A stretch of DNA of 64,000 nt from Streptomonospora sp. PA3 (GTDB taxonomy: Bacteria; Actinomycetota; Actinomycetes; Streptosporangiales; Streptosporangiaceae), in assembly GCF_009728995.1 (NCBI RefSeq), contig NZ_VTZW01000009.1:677644-741643 (forward strand), read 5' to 3'. The notes below the pieces were generated by a model. That model searched no databases, was not told where the DNA came from, and worked only from the letters and a program-made list of their open reading frames with translations. Shown piece after piece: positions 8,167 through 16,369 of the stretch. The position numbers and the translations under genes were made by a program. Numbering within the stretch: the first letter of the stretch is position 1; every line of letters starts with the position of its first letter.

Positions 8167-8982
8167 TCAGGGCGCCGCGCGGCGCAGGAAGGGCGGGACG
8201 GAGGCGACGGCCTCCTCGGCATCTCCGGAGAGGCGGCACTCCAGGGCGAGGTGGCCGGTGTAGCCGATGGCGTCGACCGCCGCGAGGACGGCGGGCCAGT
8301 CGATGTGCCCGGCTCCGGGCTGGAACCGGTTGGAGTCGCTGACCTGGACGTGGCCGATGTACTCGCCGGCCGCGAGCACCGCGGCGGCGGGGTCGGCCTC
8401 CTCGATGTTCATGTGGTAGGTGTCGATGCCGATCCGCACGGCCGGGCTGCCGGCCTCGCGGATCAGGTCGGCGGCCTGGTCCAACCGGTTGACCATGTGG
8501 TCCTCGTAGCGGTTGAGCGGCTCCAGCAGCAGGACGACCCCCTCGGCGGCGGCGTGCTCGCCCAGTTCGGCCAGGCCCTCCAGCAGGACCTCGCGGTCCT
8601 CGGCCTCGCTGCGGGGCGGCTCGAACGGCGGCAGGCGCCGGGAGAACATGCCGTAGGAGGCGGGCGTCTGCGCCGCGCCGCCGCCGATCTCGGCGATGAC
8701 GGAGAGCTGGGACTTCAGCTGCGCGACGGCGTCGCGGCGCTGCTCGGGGTCGAAGGCGCCGAAGAAGTGCCGCATGTCGACGCACACCGTCGGCATCACC
8801 ACGCCGTCGCGCCGGGCGGCGCGCAGCTCGGGAAGCCGGTCGCGGAAGGCGAAGTCCCCGCGCCCGCGCAGCTCGATGCCGTCGTAGCCGGCGCGGGCGG
8901 CGAACTCCCACTTGCGCTGGAGGGTGTCGCCGGGAAGCAGCTGCTCCTGGCAGGCCAGTTTCAGGGGGCGGTGCACGGCCAT
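8167..8982 (-). CDS. Sugar phosphate isomerase/epimerase family (xylose-isomerase-like TIM barrel)
   Basis: 271 residues with the metal ligands of the AP-endonuclease-2/tagatose-3-epimerase/hydroxypyruvate-isomerase superfamily. These are Glu154 in LLLEPLNRYEDHMVN, Asp187 and His190 in GIDTYHMNIEE, His211 in HVQVSDSNR, and Glu248 in LALECRL. It should epimerise or isomerise a ketose or sugar derivative in the cytoplasm. The ATG lies six bases after the dehydrogenase stop, so the two form an operon. With an MDR dehydrogenase and a Gfo/Idh oxidoreductase in the locus, oxidation-isomerisation of an unusual sugar is a plausible pathway, but this is inference. Confidence 0.85.
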   Translation of the reverse strand: MAVHRPLKLACQEQLLPGDTLQRKWEFAARAGYDGIELRGRGDFAFRDRLPELRAARRDGVVMPTVCVDMRHFFGAFDPEQRRDAVAQLKSQLSVIAEIGGGAAQTPASYGMFSRRLPPFEPPRSEAEDREVLLEGLAELGEHAAAEGVVLLLEPLNRYEDHMVNRLDQAADLIREAGSPAVRIGIDTYHMNIEEADPAAAVLAAGEYIGHVQVSDSNRFQPGAGHIDWPAVLAAVDAIGYTGHLALECRLSGDAEEAVASVPPFLRRAAP

Positions 8983-8988
8983 GGGCTT

Positions 8989-10083
8989 TCAGAACTCCAG
9001 AACGATCTGCAGGGCGTCGGCGGGGCGCTCGTCGAGCAGGCGGTATGCGGACTCCGCCTCCTCGACGGGGACGCGGTGGCTGACGAGGGAGGCCGGCTCG
9101 ACCCGGCCGGAGGCGGCGAGGTCGAGGAAGGTCTGCTGGAGGCGTTCGACGGACCACCGCCCGGCCAGTGCCGGGGGGACGCCGCCGATCTGGGAGCAGA
9201 CCAGCTCGACGCGGTTGTGGTGGAACTCCTCGCCCAGCCGCAGCCCGGCGCCCTCGCCCTGGTAGAAGCCGGTGGCGACGACCCGGCCGCCCACCGCGAC
9301 CGAGCGCAGGGCCTCGTGCAGCGCGGGGTAGGCGCCGCTGACCTCGATCGCGGAGTCGGCCCCGGCGCCGCCGGTGAGCTCGCGGATCCGCTCGGCGACC
9401 GCGTCGGTGCCGGGGTTGAGGGTCGCCTGCGCGCCGAAGCGGGCCGCCTCCCGCAGGCGCACGTCGAGGGCGTCGACGCCCGTCACCGACGCGCCGCTGA
9501 GCACGGCCAGGCGGGTGGCCAGCAGTCCGATGACGCCCTGCCCGAAGACGGCCACCCGCTCGCCGAGGTGGATGCCGGCGGCCAGGACCGCGTTGAGGGC
9601 GATGGCGCCCACCCGCGCGAAGGAGCCCGACAGCGGGTCCAGGCCCTCGGGCAGCCGGTGGCCGACCATGCGCTCGGCGGGGACGACCCCCTCGCTGCGG
9701 TGGCCCCAGATGCCCCACACCCGGTCGCCGACGCCGGGCAGGCCCGGCAGGCCGGCGACGTCGGGCGCGATCTCGGTGACCTCGCCGACCTCGGAGTAGC
9801 CCCAGCCCACGACGGGGTAGCCCGTCTGGGCTCCGCCCTCCTGGAACAGCCGCGTCCGGGCGTCCCAGGTCCGGTTGAGGTAGGGGTTGCTGCCGCGGTA
9901 GGCGGTGAGTTCGGTGCCTGCGGAGATGCCCGAGTAGCGCGTGCGCACGCGCAGGTGGCCGGGCGGCAGGGGAGCGGGCTCGCAGTCGGCGACCTCGACC
10001 CGGCGGGGTCCGGTGAACTGGACGACTCGTTCCACGGCGGTTCCCAGAGGTAGGCGATACAGGGCGTCGGATGTAACGACCAT
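8989..10083 (-). CDS. MDR-family (medium-chain) sugar/alcohol dehydrogenase
   Basis: 364 residues with a GroES-like N-terminal domain containing YSGISAGTELTAYRG and a Rossmann domain with AVFGQGVIGLLATRLA, followed by the acidic residue of TGVDALD. The usual catalytic-zinc cysteine of alcohol dehydrogenases is replaced by Ser in SGISAGTE, and the four-cysteine structural zinc lobe is absent. This places it in the SxGTE subgroup often found in sugar or cyclitol loci. It probably oxidises a hydroxyl of the imported carbohydrate with NAD(P). First gene of the minus-strand operon, divergent from the solute-binding protein. Confidence 0.82.
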   Translation of the reverse strand: MVVTSDALYRLPLGTAVERVVQFTGPRRVEVADCEPAPLPPGHLRVRTRYSGISAGTELTAYRGSNPYLNRTWDARTRLFQEGGAQTGYPVVGWGYSEVGEVTEIAPDVAGLPGLPGVGDRVWGIWGHRSEGVVPAERMVGHRLPEGLDPLSGSFARVGAIALNAVLAAGIHLGERVAVFGQGVIGLLATRLAVLSGASVTGVDALDVRLREAARFGAQATLNPGTDAVAERIRELTGGAGADSAIEVSGAYPALHEALRSVAVGGRVVATGFYQGEGAGLRLGEEFHHNRVELVCSQIGGVPPALAGRWSVERLQQTFLDLAASGRVEPASLVSHRVPVEEAESAYRLLDERPADALQIVLEF

Positions 10084-10243
10084 CCGACGGGCATTAGTCG
10101 GGAAGTTTAGCCCACTTGATACTCAACTTCAGTCTTGTAATCAGACATAAGTAATGGTTTCATGCCTCCACGGTCGACGCCGTGTGGTGCGCCGCACACG
10201 CCTGACCGCCGGCCCACGACACCACTGCCACGAAGGGGAGCTG
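10084..10243. promoter_or_regulatory. Divergent control region of the ROK-linked sugar locus
   Basis: A 160-bp intergenic stretch, distinctly AT-richer than its surroundings, between the dehydrogenase operon and the ABC transport operon. It contains TTGA-TAC-TCAA at 10116-10126 and nearby TTGTAATCAGAC sequence. ROK repressors bind AT-rich dyads, so this is the likely operator for the regulator encoded at 13574. The binding-protein ATG has a GAAGGGGAG ribosome binding site. Confidence 0.4.
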
Positions 10244-11626
10244 ATGCGCAGGTTTCACCGGCTGGGGGCGCTGGCCGTGAGCTTGGCCCTCGCGGCCACC
10301 CTGAGCTCCTGCTCGGAGCCGAGCGACGACGAGTCCACCATCACCGTCTGGAGCCTGGAGAACCTCACCGAGCGGATGGCGGTCACCCGCAAGATCGCCG
10401 ACCGGTTCACCGAGGAGACCGGGATCGAGGTGAAGCTCGTGGCCGTGGCCGAGGACGACCTCGGCCAGATGGTCATGTCGGCGGCCGCCGCCGGGAGGCT
10501 GCCCGACGTCATCGGCGCGGTCCCGCTGGCCTCGGTGCACCAGATGGCCTCCAACGACCTGCTCGACACCCGCAGCGCCGAGCAGATCGTCCAAGGACTG
10601 GACCCCGACACCTTCCACCAGCGCGCCTTGGGCCTCACGCAGGAGGACGGGCGGCAGCTGGCCGTGCCCTCCAGCGCATGGACCCAGTTGATCGTCTACC
10701 GCAAGGACCTCTTCGAGGAGGCGGGACTGGCCGCCCCCACCAGCTACGCCAGGCTGGAGAAGGCCGCGCGCACCCTGGAGGGCCCCGGGATGAACGGGAT
10801 CTCGCTGGCGACCGACCCCGGCGACGCCTTCACCCAGCAGAGCTTCGAGTACCTGGCGCTGGCCAACGGCTGCGAACTCGCCACGCCGTCGGGCGAGGTG
10901 GCGCTCGACAGCCCCCGGTGCCGCCGGACCTTCTCCTTCTACGGCGACCTGGCGACGCGGTACTCGGCCAGCGGATCGCAGACCGTCGACTCCACGCGCG
11001 CCACCTACTTCGCCGGCCGCTCGGCGATGGTGGTCTGGTCCTCGTTCATCCTCGACGAGCTGGCCGGCCTGCGCGACGACGCCCTGCCGAGCTGCCCCCG
11101 GTGCGGTCGGCACCCGCAGTGGCTCGCCGACAACAGCGGAGTGGTCAACGCCGTCCAGGGCCCCGGCGGCGACGGGCCCGCCCAGTTCGGCGAGCTGACG
11201 TCGTGGACGGTCACGACGACGGCGGACACCCGCCGGTCCCGGGCGTTCGTCGACTACATGCTCGGCGAGGGCTACACCGACTGGTTCGGTATGGCACCCG
11301 AAGGCAAGTTCCCGGCCCGCAAGGGCACCCCCGAGGACCCCGACCGCTTCCAGCAGGCGTGGGAGGACAGCGACATCGGCGTCGACACCCGGATGCCGCT
11401 CTCCGAGGCCTTCTCCGCCGATATCAGCGACCAACTGAGCGCGGGCATCACGCGCATGGACCGGTGGGGCATCCCCCAGGGCCAGGGCCGCCTCGTGGGC
11501 GCCACGCTCGGCGAGCTGCCGGTCCCGCGCGCCGTCAACGCCCACACCAGCGGCCAGATCGCCGCCGCCGAGGCCGCCGGCCAGGCCTACGAGGACGTCG
11601 CCGCCATCCAGAACTCGCTCCAATAG
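10244..11626 (+). CDS. ABC transporter solute-binding lipoprotein, carbohydrate family 1
   Basis: 460 residues. The N-terminus is MRRFHRLGALAVSLALAATL followed by SSC, so Cys23 is the predicted lipidated cysteine after signal peptidase II cleavage. The mature part resembles maltose/sugar-binding family 1 proteins (TVWSLENLTERM, VIGAVPLAS, FAGRSAMVVWSSF). It should capture an oligosaccharide or glycoside at the outer membrane face. The ATG used here follows a clear ribosome binding site and gives a proper signal peptide; an upstream in-frame ATG does not. Two permeases follow. No ATPase is encoded in the operon, so a shared ATPase is likely. Confidence 0.9.
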   Translation: MRRFHRLGALAVSLALAATLSSCSEPSDDESTITVWSLENLTERMAVTRKIADRFTEETGIEVKLVAVAEDDLGQMVMSAAAAGRLPDVIGAVPLASVHQMASNDLLDTRSAEQIVQGLDPDTFHQRALGLTQEDGRQLAVPSSAWTQLIVYRKDLFEEAGLAAPTSYARLEKAARTLEGPGMNGISLATDPGDAFTQQSFEYLALANGCELATPSGEVALDSPRCRRTFSFYGDLATRYSASGSQTVDSTRATYFAGRSAMVVWSSFILDELAGLRDDALPSCPRCGRHPQWLADNSGVVNAVQGPGGDGPAQFGELTSWTVTTTADTRRSRAFVDYMLGEGYTDWFGMAPEGKFPARKGTPEDPDRFQQAWEDSDIGVDTRMPLSEAFSADISDQLSAGITRMDRWGIPQGQGRLVGATLGELPVPRAVNAHTSGQIAAAEAAGQAYEDVAAIQNSLQ

Positions 11627-11680
11627 CCGCGCGGCGCGCTCCCCCGCCCGCGGCACGTCTTCCGACCGAGGTAGCTCCGC

Positions 11681-12676
11681 ATGACCACGACGCTCACCGC
11701 CCCCCCGAGCGGCACCCGCTCCCGGCGGCCCGACCGGCGGGCCACGCTCGCCGCCCGCGAGAACCGCGCCGGCATCGCCTTCGTCTCACCCACCCTCCTG
11801 GTGGTGACGGCCGTCGTGGTCGTCCCCATCGCCTGCACCGTCGTCCTGGCGTTCCAGCGGACACGGCTGGTCGACATCCAGACCACCGGGCTCATGGGCG
11901 CATGGACGCTGCGCAACTTCGAGCAGGTCTTCCTGTCGCCGGGCTTTTGGACGTCGCTGTGGACCACGGTCGTCTACACGGCCGGCACCACCATCGGCTC
12001 CATCGCGCTCGGCCTGGTCGCCGCCCTCGCCCTGCGGCGCCCGTTCAAGGGCCGGGCCGTGCTGCGCGGTTCGATGATGCTGCCCTACGTGGCGCCGGTG
12101 GTCTCCATGGCCTTCGTCTGGGAGGTCATGCTCAGCCCCGAGTACGGCATCGTCAACGCGTGGGGCGTCCGGCTGCTGAACTGGGACGCCCCGATCGGGT
12201 TCCTCACGCAGCGCTCGCTGGACGTGGAGGTCCTCGGCCTGACCGTGCCCGTCCCCATCGCCCTGGTGACGGTCATCGTGTTCGAGAGCTGGCGCTACTT
12301 CCCCTTCACCTTCCTGTTCCTGCTCGCGCGCCTGCAGGCCGTGCCCCGGGGCCTGGAGGAGGCGGCCATGGTCGACGGCGCGACACCGCTGCAGCGCTTC
12401 CGCCACATCGTGCTGCCGCAGCTCATGCCCGTGATGGCCCTACTGACGGTGCTGCGGGTGATCATGACCTTCAACAAGTTCGACGACGTCTACCTGCTTA
12501 CCGGCGGGGGCGCCGGCACCGAGGTCGTCGCCGTCCGCGTCTACAACTTCCTCACCGCCCGGTTCGACGTCGGCGCCGCCTCCGCGCAGGCGCTCGTCCT
12601 CGCCGCCGTCCTCGCGGCGCTGCTCGGCGTGTACTTCCGGTTCTTCGCGTCCAAGGTCCAGGAGGAGAAGCAGTGA
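11681..12676 (+). CDS. Sugar ABC transporter permease, MalF/UgpA-like
   Basis: 331 residues with six predicted membrane segments and the binding-protein-dependent permease (EAA) loop LEEAAMVDGATPLQRFRHIVLPQL, given here in part as EEAAMVDGA...FRHIVLP, near residues 226-245. This loop docks the ATPase. It forms the first half of the transmembrane channel for the sugar captured by the lipoprotein 54 bases upstream. The next permease starts inside its stop codon (GTGA), indicating coupled translation. Confidence 0.92.
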   Translation: MTTTLTAPPSGTRSRRPDRRATLAARENRAGIAFVSPTLLVVTAVVVVPIACTVVLAFQRTRLVDIQTTGLMGAWTLRNFEQVFLSPGFWTSLWTTVVYTAGTTIGSIALGLVAALALRRPFKGRAVLRGSMMLPYVAPVVSMAFVWEVMLSPEYGIVNAWGVRLLNWDAPIGFLTQRSLDVEVLGLTVPVPIALVTVIVFESWRYFPFTFLFLLARLQAVPRGLEEAAMVDGATPLQRFRHIVLPQLMPVMALLTVLRVIMTFNKFDDVYLLTGGGAGTEVVAVRVYNFLTARFDVGAASAQALVLAAVLAALLGVYFRFFASKVQEEKQ

Positions 12677-13539
12677 CCCGCGCGCAACTCGAAACCAGGA
12701 TCCTCGGCGTCCTGCGCTGGGTGGTGATCGCCTTCCTGGCGGTGATCACGCTCTTCCCCTTCTACTACATGCTGATGCTGTCGATACGCCCCATCGAGTC
12801 GCTGCTCATGGCCCCCGAGCGGCTGTGGGTGTCGGCGCAGGAGCTGACGCTGAGCACCTACCGCACCGTGCTCACCCCCACCGAAGACGGCGGCCAAGGC
12901 TTCCTGCGGCTGCTGCGCAACTCCGCCCTGGTCTCACTGGGCACGGTCGCGCTGACGCTGCTGGCGGCGGTGCCGGGCGCCTACGCCGTGAGCCGGCTCA
13001 ACTTCTTCGGGGCGCGCAACGTCAGCGTCCTCTTCCTGGCCGTCTACCTGTTCCCGGCGACGCTGCTGGCCGTGCCGCTCTTCGTGATCTTCGCCAAGAT
13101 CGGGCTGCAGGGCAGCCTCGTGGGCCTGGCGGTCGTCTACATCGCCCAGACCGTCCCGGTCTCCATCTACATGCTGCGCAACTACTTCGCGACCATCCCC
13201 AAGAGCGTGGAGGAGGCCGCCGCCCTCGACGGGTGCTCCCGGGTGTCCATCGTGGTCCGGGTGGTCCTGCCGCTGGCCGCGCCGTCGCTGATGGCGACGG
13301 GCCTGTACGTCTTCATGATCGCCTGGAACGAGTTCCTCTTCGCGCTGCTGTTCCTGGCCGCCGACCCCGAGGTGTGGACGGTCTCCCTGGGGCTGCAGCA
13401 GCTCGCCGGCGGGATCGAGGTCCCCAAGACCGTTCTCATGGCCGGCTCGGTGGTCCTCACCGTGCCCGTGGTGGTTCTCTTCTACCTAGCCGAACGGATG
13501 CTCACCGAGGGACTGACCACGGGAGCCGACAAGAGTTGA
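12673..13539 (+). CDS. Sugar ABC transporter permease, MalG/UgpE-like
   Basis: 288 residues with six membrane segments (first: VIAFLAVITLFPFYYMLML) and the EAA loop VEEAAALDGCSRVSIVVRVV near residues 178-197. It is the second channel subunit of the importer. The GTG start overlaps the TGA of the preceding permease. A ROK regulator follows after 34 bases, consistent with a single transcript. Confidence 0.92.
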   Translation: MTRAQLETRILGVLRWVVIAFLAVITLFPFYYMLMLSIRPIESLLMAPERLWVSAQELTLSTYRTVLTPTEDGGQGFLRLLRNSALVSLGTVALTLLAAVPGAYAVSRLNFFGARNVSVLFLAVYLFPATLLAVPLFVIFAKIGLQGSLVGLAVVYIAQTVPVSIYMLRNYFATIPKSVEEAAALDGCSRVSIVVRVVLPLAAPSLMATGLYVFMIAWNEFLFALLFLAADPEVWTVSLGLQQLAGGIEVPKTVLMAGSVVLTVPVVVLFYLAERMLTEGLTTGADKS

Positions 13540-13573
13540 GCCGGCGGAATCCGCACGGGGACGAAGGAGTTCG

Positions 13574-14752
13574 ATGGCCGCTGTACCGATGAGCGCGGGG
13601 CACATGCTGGCACTGATCCGCTCGGGGCAGGCGCGGACGCGGCGCGAGCTGCAAAGCGTCACCGGGCTGGCCCGCACCACGGTGCTGCAGCGCCTCGACC
13701 TGCTGCTGGAGGCCGGGTGGGTGCGCGAACGCGGCGTCACCACCTCCACGGGGGGACGCCCGCCCACGCGCCTGGAGTTCGACGAGGGCCACGCCGTCGT
13801 CCTGGCCGCCGACCTGGAGACCACGCACGCCCGCGCGGCCGTCCTGGACCTGGCGGGGCGCCCCCTGGCCGAGCACACCGGCGCGCTGGCGGTCTCCGAC
13901 GGCCCCGTCGCGGTCCTGGACACCCTCGCGAAATGGTTCGGCATGCTCGTCGAGCGCGCCGGGCGGCCGATGGGGGATGTCTGCGGGGCGGGGCTGTCGG
14001 TGCCCGGGCCCGTGGAGTTCGAGACGGGCCGGGTCGTGCGCCCGCCCATCATGGCCGGCTGGGACGGCTACGACATCGCTGCCCACCTGCGCGGGGAACT
14101 GGGGGCGCCCGGCCTGCCCGTGCTCGTCGACAACGACGCCAACATGATGGCGCTCGGCGAGCACGCGGCCGGCTACCCCGAGTCGCCGGCCTTCGTCCTG
14201 GTCAAGGTCTCCACCGGCATCGGCGCCGGCGTCATCGTCGACGGGCGGGTCTACCGCGGGATCGACGGCGGCGCCGGCGACATCGGGCACGTGCGCATCA
14301 GCGGCGCCGACGACGCGCTGTGCCAGTGCGGTTCCTACGGCTGCCTGGCGGCCGTGGCCAGCGGCAGGGCCATCGCCCGGGCCCTGACCGGCATGGGCCT
14401 GCCCACCTCCTCCGGGTCGGGGGTGCGCGAGCGGCTGCAGGCCGACCAGCCCGAAGCGGTCCGCCTCGCCCGCGAGGCCGGGCAGCGCGTCGGTGAGGTG
14501 CTGGCCACCGTCGTCTCCCTGCTCAACCCGGAGGTGCTGATGGTCACCGGCGACCTGGCGGGCACCCCCTTCGTCGCGGGGGTGCGCGAGCTGCTCTACC
14601 AGCGCGCGCTGCCCCGGATCACGCGCAACCTGCGGGTGGTCACCGGCGAGCTGGGCGACCGGGCCGGGCTGTGCGGGATCGGCCACCTCGTCGTCGAGCA
14701 CCTGTACGCGCCCGCCCAGGTCGACGCCCGACTGGAGGAGGGCGCCGCATGA
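13574..14752 (+). CDS. ROK family transcriptional regulator
   Basis: 392 residues. The N-terminal winged helix (HMLALIRSGQARTRRELQSV, then TGLARTTVLQRLDLLLEAGWV) is followed by a ROK/sugar-kinase-like domain with the sugar/phosphate-loop region VSTGIGAGVIVDG. A zinc-type motif C250-Q-C252-G-S-Y-G-C257 is present; the acidic residue that usually follows this motif is Ala. Such proteins repress sugar operons until the sugar or its phosphate binds. Its position inside the transport operon makes the genes from 4812 to 15624 its likely targets. It is coupled by an ATGA overlap to the following oxidoreductase. Confidence 0.9.
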   Translation: MAAVPMSAGHMLALIRSGQARTRRELQSVTGLARTTVLQRLDLLLEAGWVRERGVTTSTGGRPPTRLEFDEGHAVVLAADLETTHARAAVLDLAGRPLAEHTGALAVSDGPVAVLDTLAKWFGMLVERAGRPMGDVCGAGLSVPGPVEFETGRVVRPPIMAGWDGYDIAAHLRGELGAPGLPVLVDNDANMMALGEHAAGYPESPAFVLVKVSTGIGAGVIVDGRVYRGIDGGAGDIGHVRISGADDALCQCGSYGCLAAVASGRAIARALTGMGLPTSSGSGVRERLQADQPEAVRLAREAGQRVGEVLATVVSLLNPEVLMVTGDLAGTPFVAGVRELLYQRALPRITRNLRVVTGELGDRAGLCGIGHLVVEHLYAPAQVDARLEEGAA

Positions 14753-15624
14753 CGGCCGGCGCACCCGTGGACATCGGTCTGATCGGCGCCGGGCCCTGGG
14801 CCGCGGCGATGCACGCGCCGGTGCTGGCCGCCGGTCCGGAGACCCGGCTGGCGGCCGTGTGGGCGCGCAGGCACGAGGCCGCCCGCGCTCTCGCCGACCG
14901 GTACGGCGCGGTCGCGGCGGAGTCCGCGGCCGAGCTCGTGGAGCGCTGCGAAGCCGTCGCGTTCGCGGTGCCGCCGGCCGTCCAGGCGGAACTGGCGCCG
15001 GGGGTCGTGCGTGCGGGCCGCGCCGTCCTGCTGGAGAAGCCCCTGGCGCCCACGCTGGAGGGGGCGCGCCGGATCGCCGACGCGGTCGCCGAGGCCGGCG
15101 TGGTCTCCCAGATGGTGCTGACCAAGCGCTACCACCCCGCCACGCGCGCGTTCCTCGCCCGGGCCGCGGAGACGGCGGTCTCCGGTGCCCGCTCCTGCTA
15201 CCTCCACGGCGCGTTCCTCGGCGGGGACCTCGCGACGGGGTGGCGGCTGGAGCACGGCGCCCTGCTCGACCTCGGCCCGCACCTGCTCGACCTGCTTGAG
15301 GCGGCGGTGGGCCCCATCGCGGAGGTGCGCTCCGCGGGCGACCCGAGGCGGTGGTGCGAGCTGACCCTGCTGCACCGCGACGGCGCCGTCAGCCAGGCGT
15401 CGCTGTCGGGCTCGGTACGCGTCGCCCGGCCGCGCACCCGCGTGGAGCTCTACGGCCCCGACACCGAGCTGTCCTACGACAGCCTCGGCCTCGACCCGGC
15501 GGAGGGCCATCCCGTCCTGCGCCGCGAGTTCGCCGCCGCGGTCCGCTCCGGACGCTCCCCGGCCCTCGACGCGGCCCGCGGCCTGCACCTGCAGCGTCTG
15601 CTCGCCGCGGCGGCGGGGGAGTAG
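14749..15624 (+). CDS. Gfo/Idh/MocA family oxidoreductase
   Basis: 291 residues with an N-terminal NAD(P)-binding GLIGAGPWAAAMHAP fold, the EKPLAPTLEGA segment (LLEKPLA with the conserved Lys), and a C-terminal beta-sheet domain. Family members oxidise sugar, inositol or sugar-phosphate hydroxyls. At 291 residues it is shorter than the typical 330-380, mainly by loss in the C-terminal domain. ATGA overlap with the ROK gene places it at the end of the transport operon. With the MDR enzyme and the isomerase it may form an oxidation-epimerisation route for the imported sugar. Confidence 0.87.
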   Translation: MTAGAPVDIGLIGAGPWAAAMHAPVLAAGPETRLAAVWARRHEAARALADRYGAVAAESAAELVERCEAVAFAVPPAVQAELAPGVVRAGRAVLLEKPLAPTLEGARRIADAVAEAGVVSQMVLTKRYHPATRAFLARAAETAVSGARSCYLHGAFLGGDLATGWRLEHGALLDLGPHLLDLLEAAVGPIAEVRSAGDPRRWCELTLLHRDGAVSQASLSGSVRVARPRTRVELYGPDTELSYDSLGLDPAEGHPVLRREFAAAVRSGRSPALDAARGLHLQRLLAAAAGE

Positions 15625-15662
15625 CGGCCGCGGCCGCCCGCCTCGGTCCTCGCCGCCTGCTC

Positions 15663-15743
15663 TGACGTCGTGATGATGTCACTGGCGTCAAATTGCATCG
15701 AATACGGCTTGACGTGACGTCATAGAGGCGTCATAGTGAAGTC
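15663..15743 (+). promoter_or_regulatory. Clustered TGACG/CGTCA half-sites and probable leaderless promoter
   Basis: Half-sites occur at TGACGTC (15663), GCGTCA (15685), TGACG-TGACGTCAT (15710) and GCGTCAT (15729). A -35-like TTGACG at 15709-15714 is followed, after 17 bases, by CATAGT at 15732-15737. Transcription would then begin about at the A of the ATG at 15744, and no ribosome binding site is present, so a leaderless mRNA is likely. The half-sites overlap both promoter elements, as expected for autorepression by the ribbon-helix-helix protein encoded next. A further perfect TGACGTCA lies inside that gene at 15973-15980. Confidence 0.55.
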
Positions 15744-16289
15744 ATGGATCTACTGCCGTACGTCGACAACCTTCGCCGCCAGCTCATGGCGGCCGCCGAA
15801 GCCGGAAGCGAGGAGACGCGGGAGACCGCCGCGCGCCTCACCGCAGCGCTGGAGCCGGCTGCCCGGCTGGCCCTGATGGACGCACTGTCCGACGCCGCGG
15901 ACGAGATCACCCGCGACTTCGCTCCAGGGTCCGTCGAGGTCCGGCTGCGGGGTGGTCAGACTGACTTCATCGTGACGTCACCCCCGGTCGGCGAGTCGTC
16001 CGACGACGCCACCGACGAGGACGACCGTGCGCACGGCACCGAGCCGGAGGGCCGGCCGTTCACGGGACCCCCTCCGCCCGAAGCCGAGGAAGGCGGCACG
16101 GCGCGGATCACCCTGCGCCTGCCCGAGCACCTCAAGCCCCAGGTCGAGGAGGCCGCCCGCCGCGAAGGGCTCTCGGTCAACGCCTGGCTGGTCCGGGCCG
16201 TGTCCGCAGCGCTCGACACCGGCACCCGGCGGACCGGCCGGGGCGCGAGCCGGCGGGTCGGACGCGGCTACACCGGCTGGGTCCGCTAA
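15744..16289 (+). CDS. HicB/Arc-type ribbon-helix-helix regulator
   Basis: 181 residues. The N-terminal 75 residues (LPYVDNLRRQLMAAAEAG, LRGGQTDFIVT) are acidic and helical. After a Pro/Glu-rich linker, residues 117-155 form a ribbon-helix-helix unit (RITLRLPEHLKPQVEEAARR, EGLSVNAWLVRAVSAAL), and the C-terminus is Arg-rich. RHH dimers bind short tandem half-sites, matching the TGACG array before the gene. Despite the HicB-antitoxin resemblance no HicA toxin is nearby. The neighbours are a DUF4097 protein and a DrrAB exporter, so a regulatory role for that unit is more likely than a toxin-antitoxin role. Confidence 0.78.
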   Translation: MDLLPYVDNLRRQLMAAAEAGSEETRETAARLTAALEPAARLALMDALSDAADEITRDFAPGSVEVRLRGGQTDFIVTSPPVGESSDDATDEDDRAHGTEPEGRPFTGPPPPEAEEGGTARITLRLPEHLKPQVEEAARREGLSVNAWLVRAVSAALDTGTRRTGRGASRRVGRGYTGWVR

Positions 16290-16369
16290 CTCCAAGCTCT
16301 GCAACTACCTCCACCACCACGTCTCCCACCAGCGGAGACGTCGCCAACCGCCATGACCGGGAGACAGCC

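Noticed and set aside
8044-10053. Very long open frame antisense to the isomerase and dehydrogenase genes
   Set aside because: Gly/Val/Ala/His-rich translation without domain features; the opposite strand encodes two proteins with clear catalytic motifs. A by-product of high third-position GC.
10162-13539. 1125-codon frame covering the first importer operon
   Set aside because: Only the last 288 codons from GTG 12673 show membrane-protein character; the upstream part shadows two real genes.
15744-16289. Toxin-antitoxin (HicAB) interpretation
   Set aside because: No HicA-like toxin gene adjoins; the neighbours are a DUF4097 protein and an ABC exporter.
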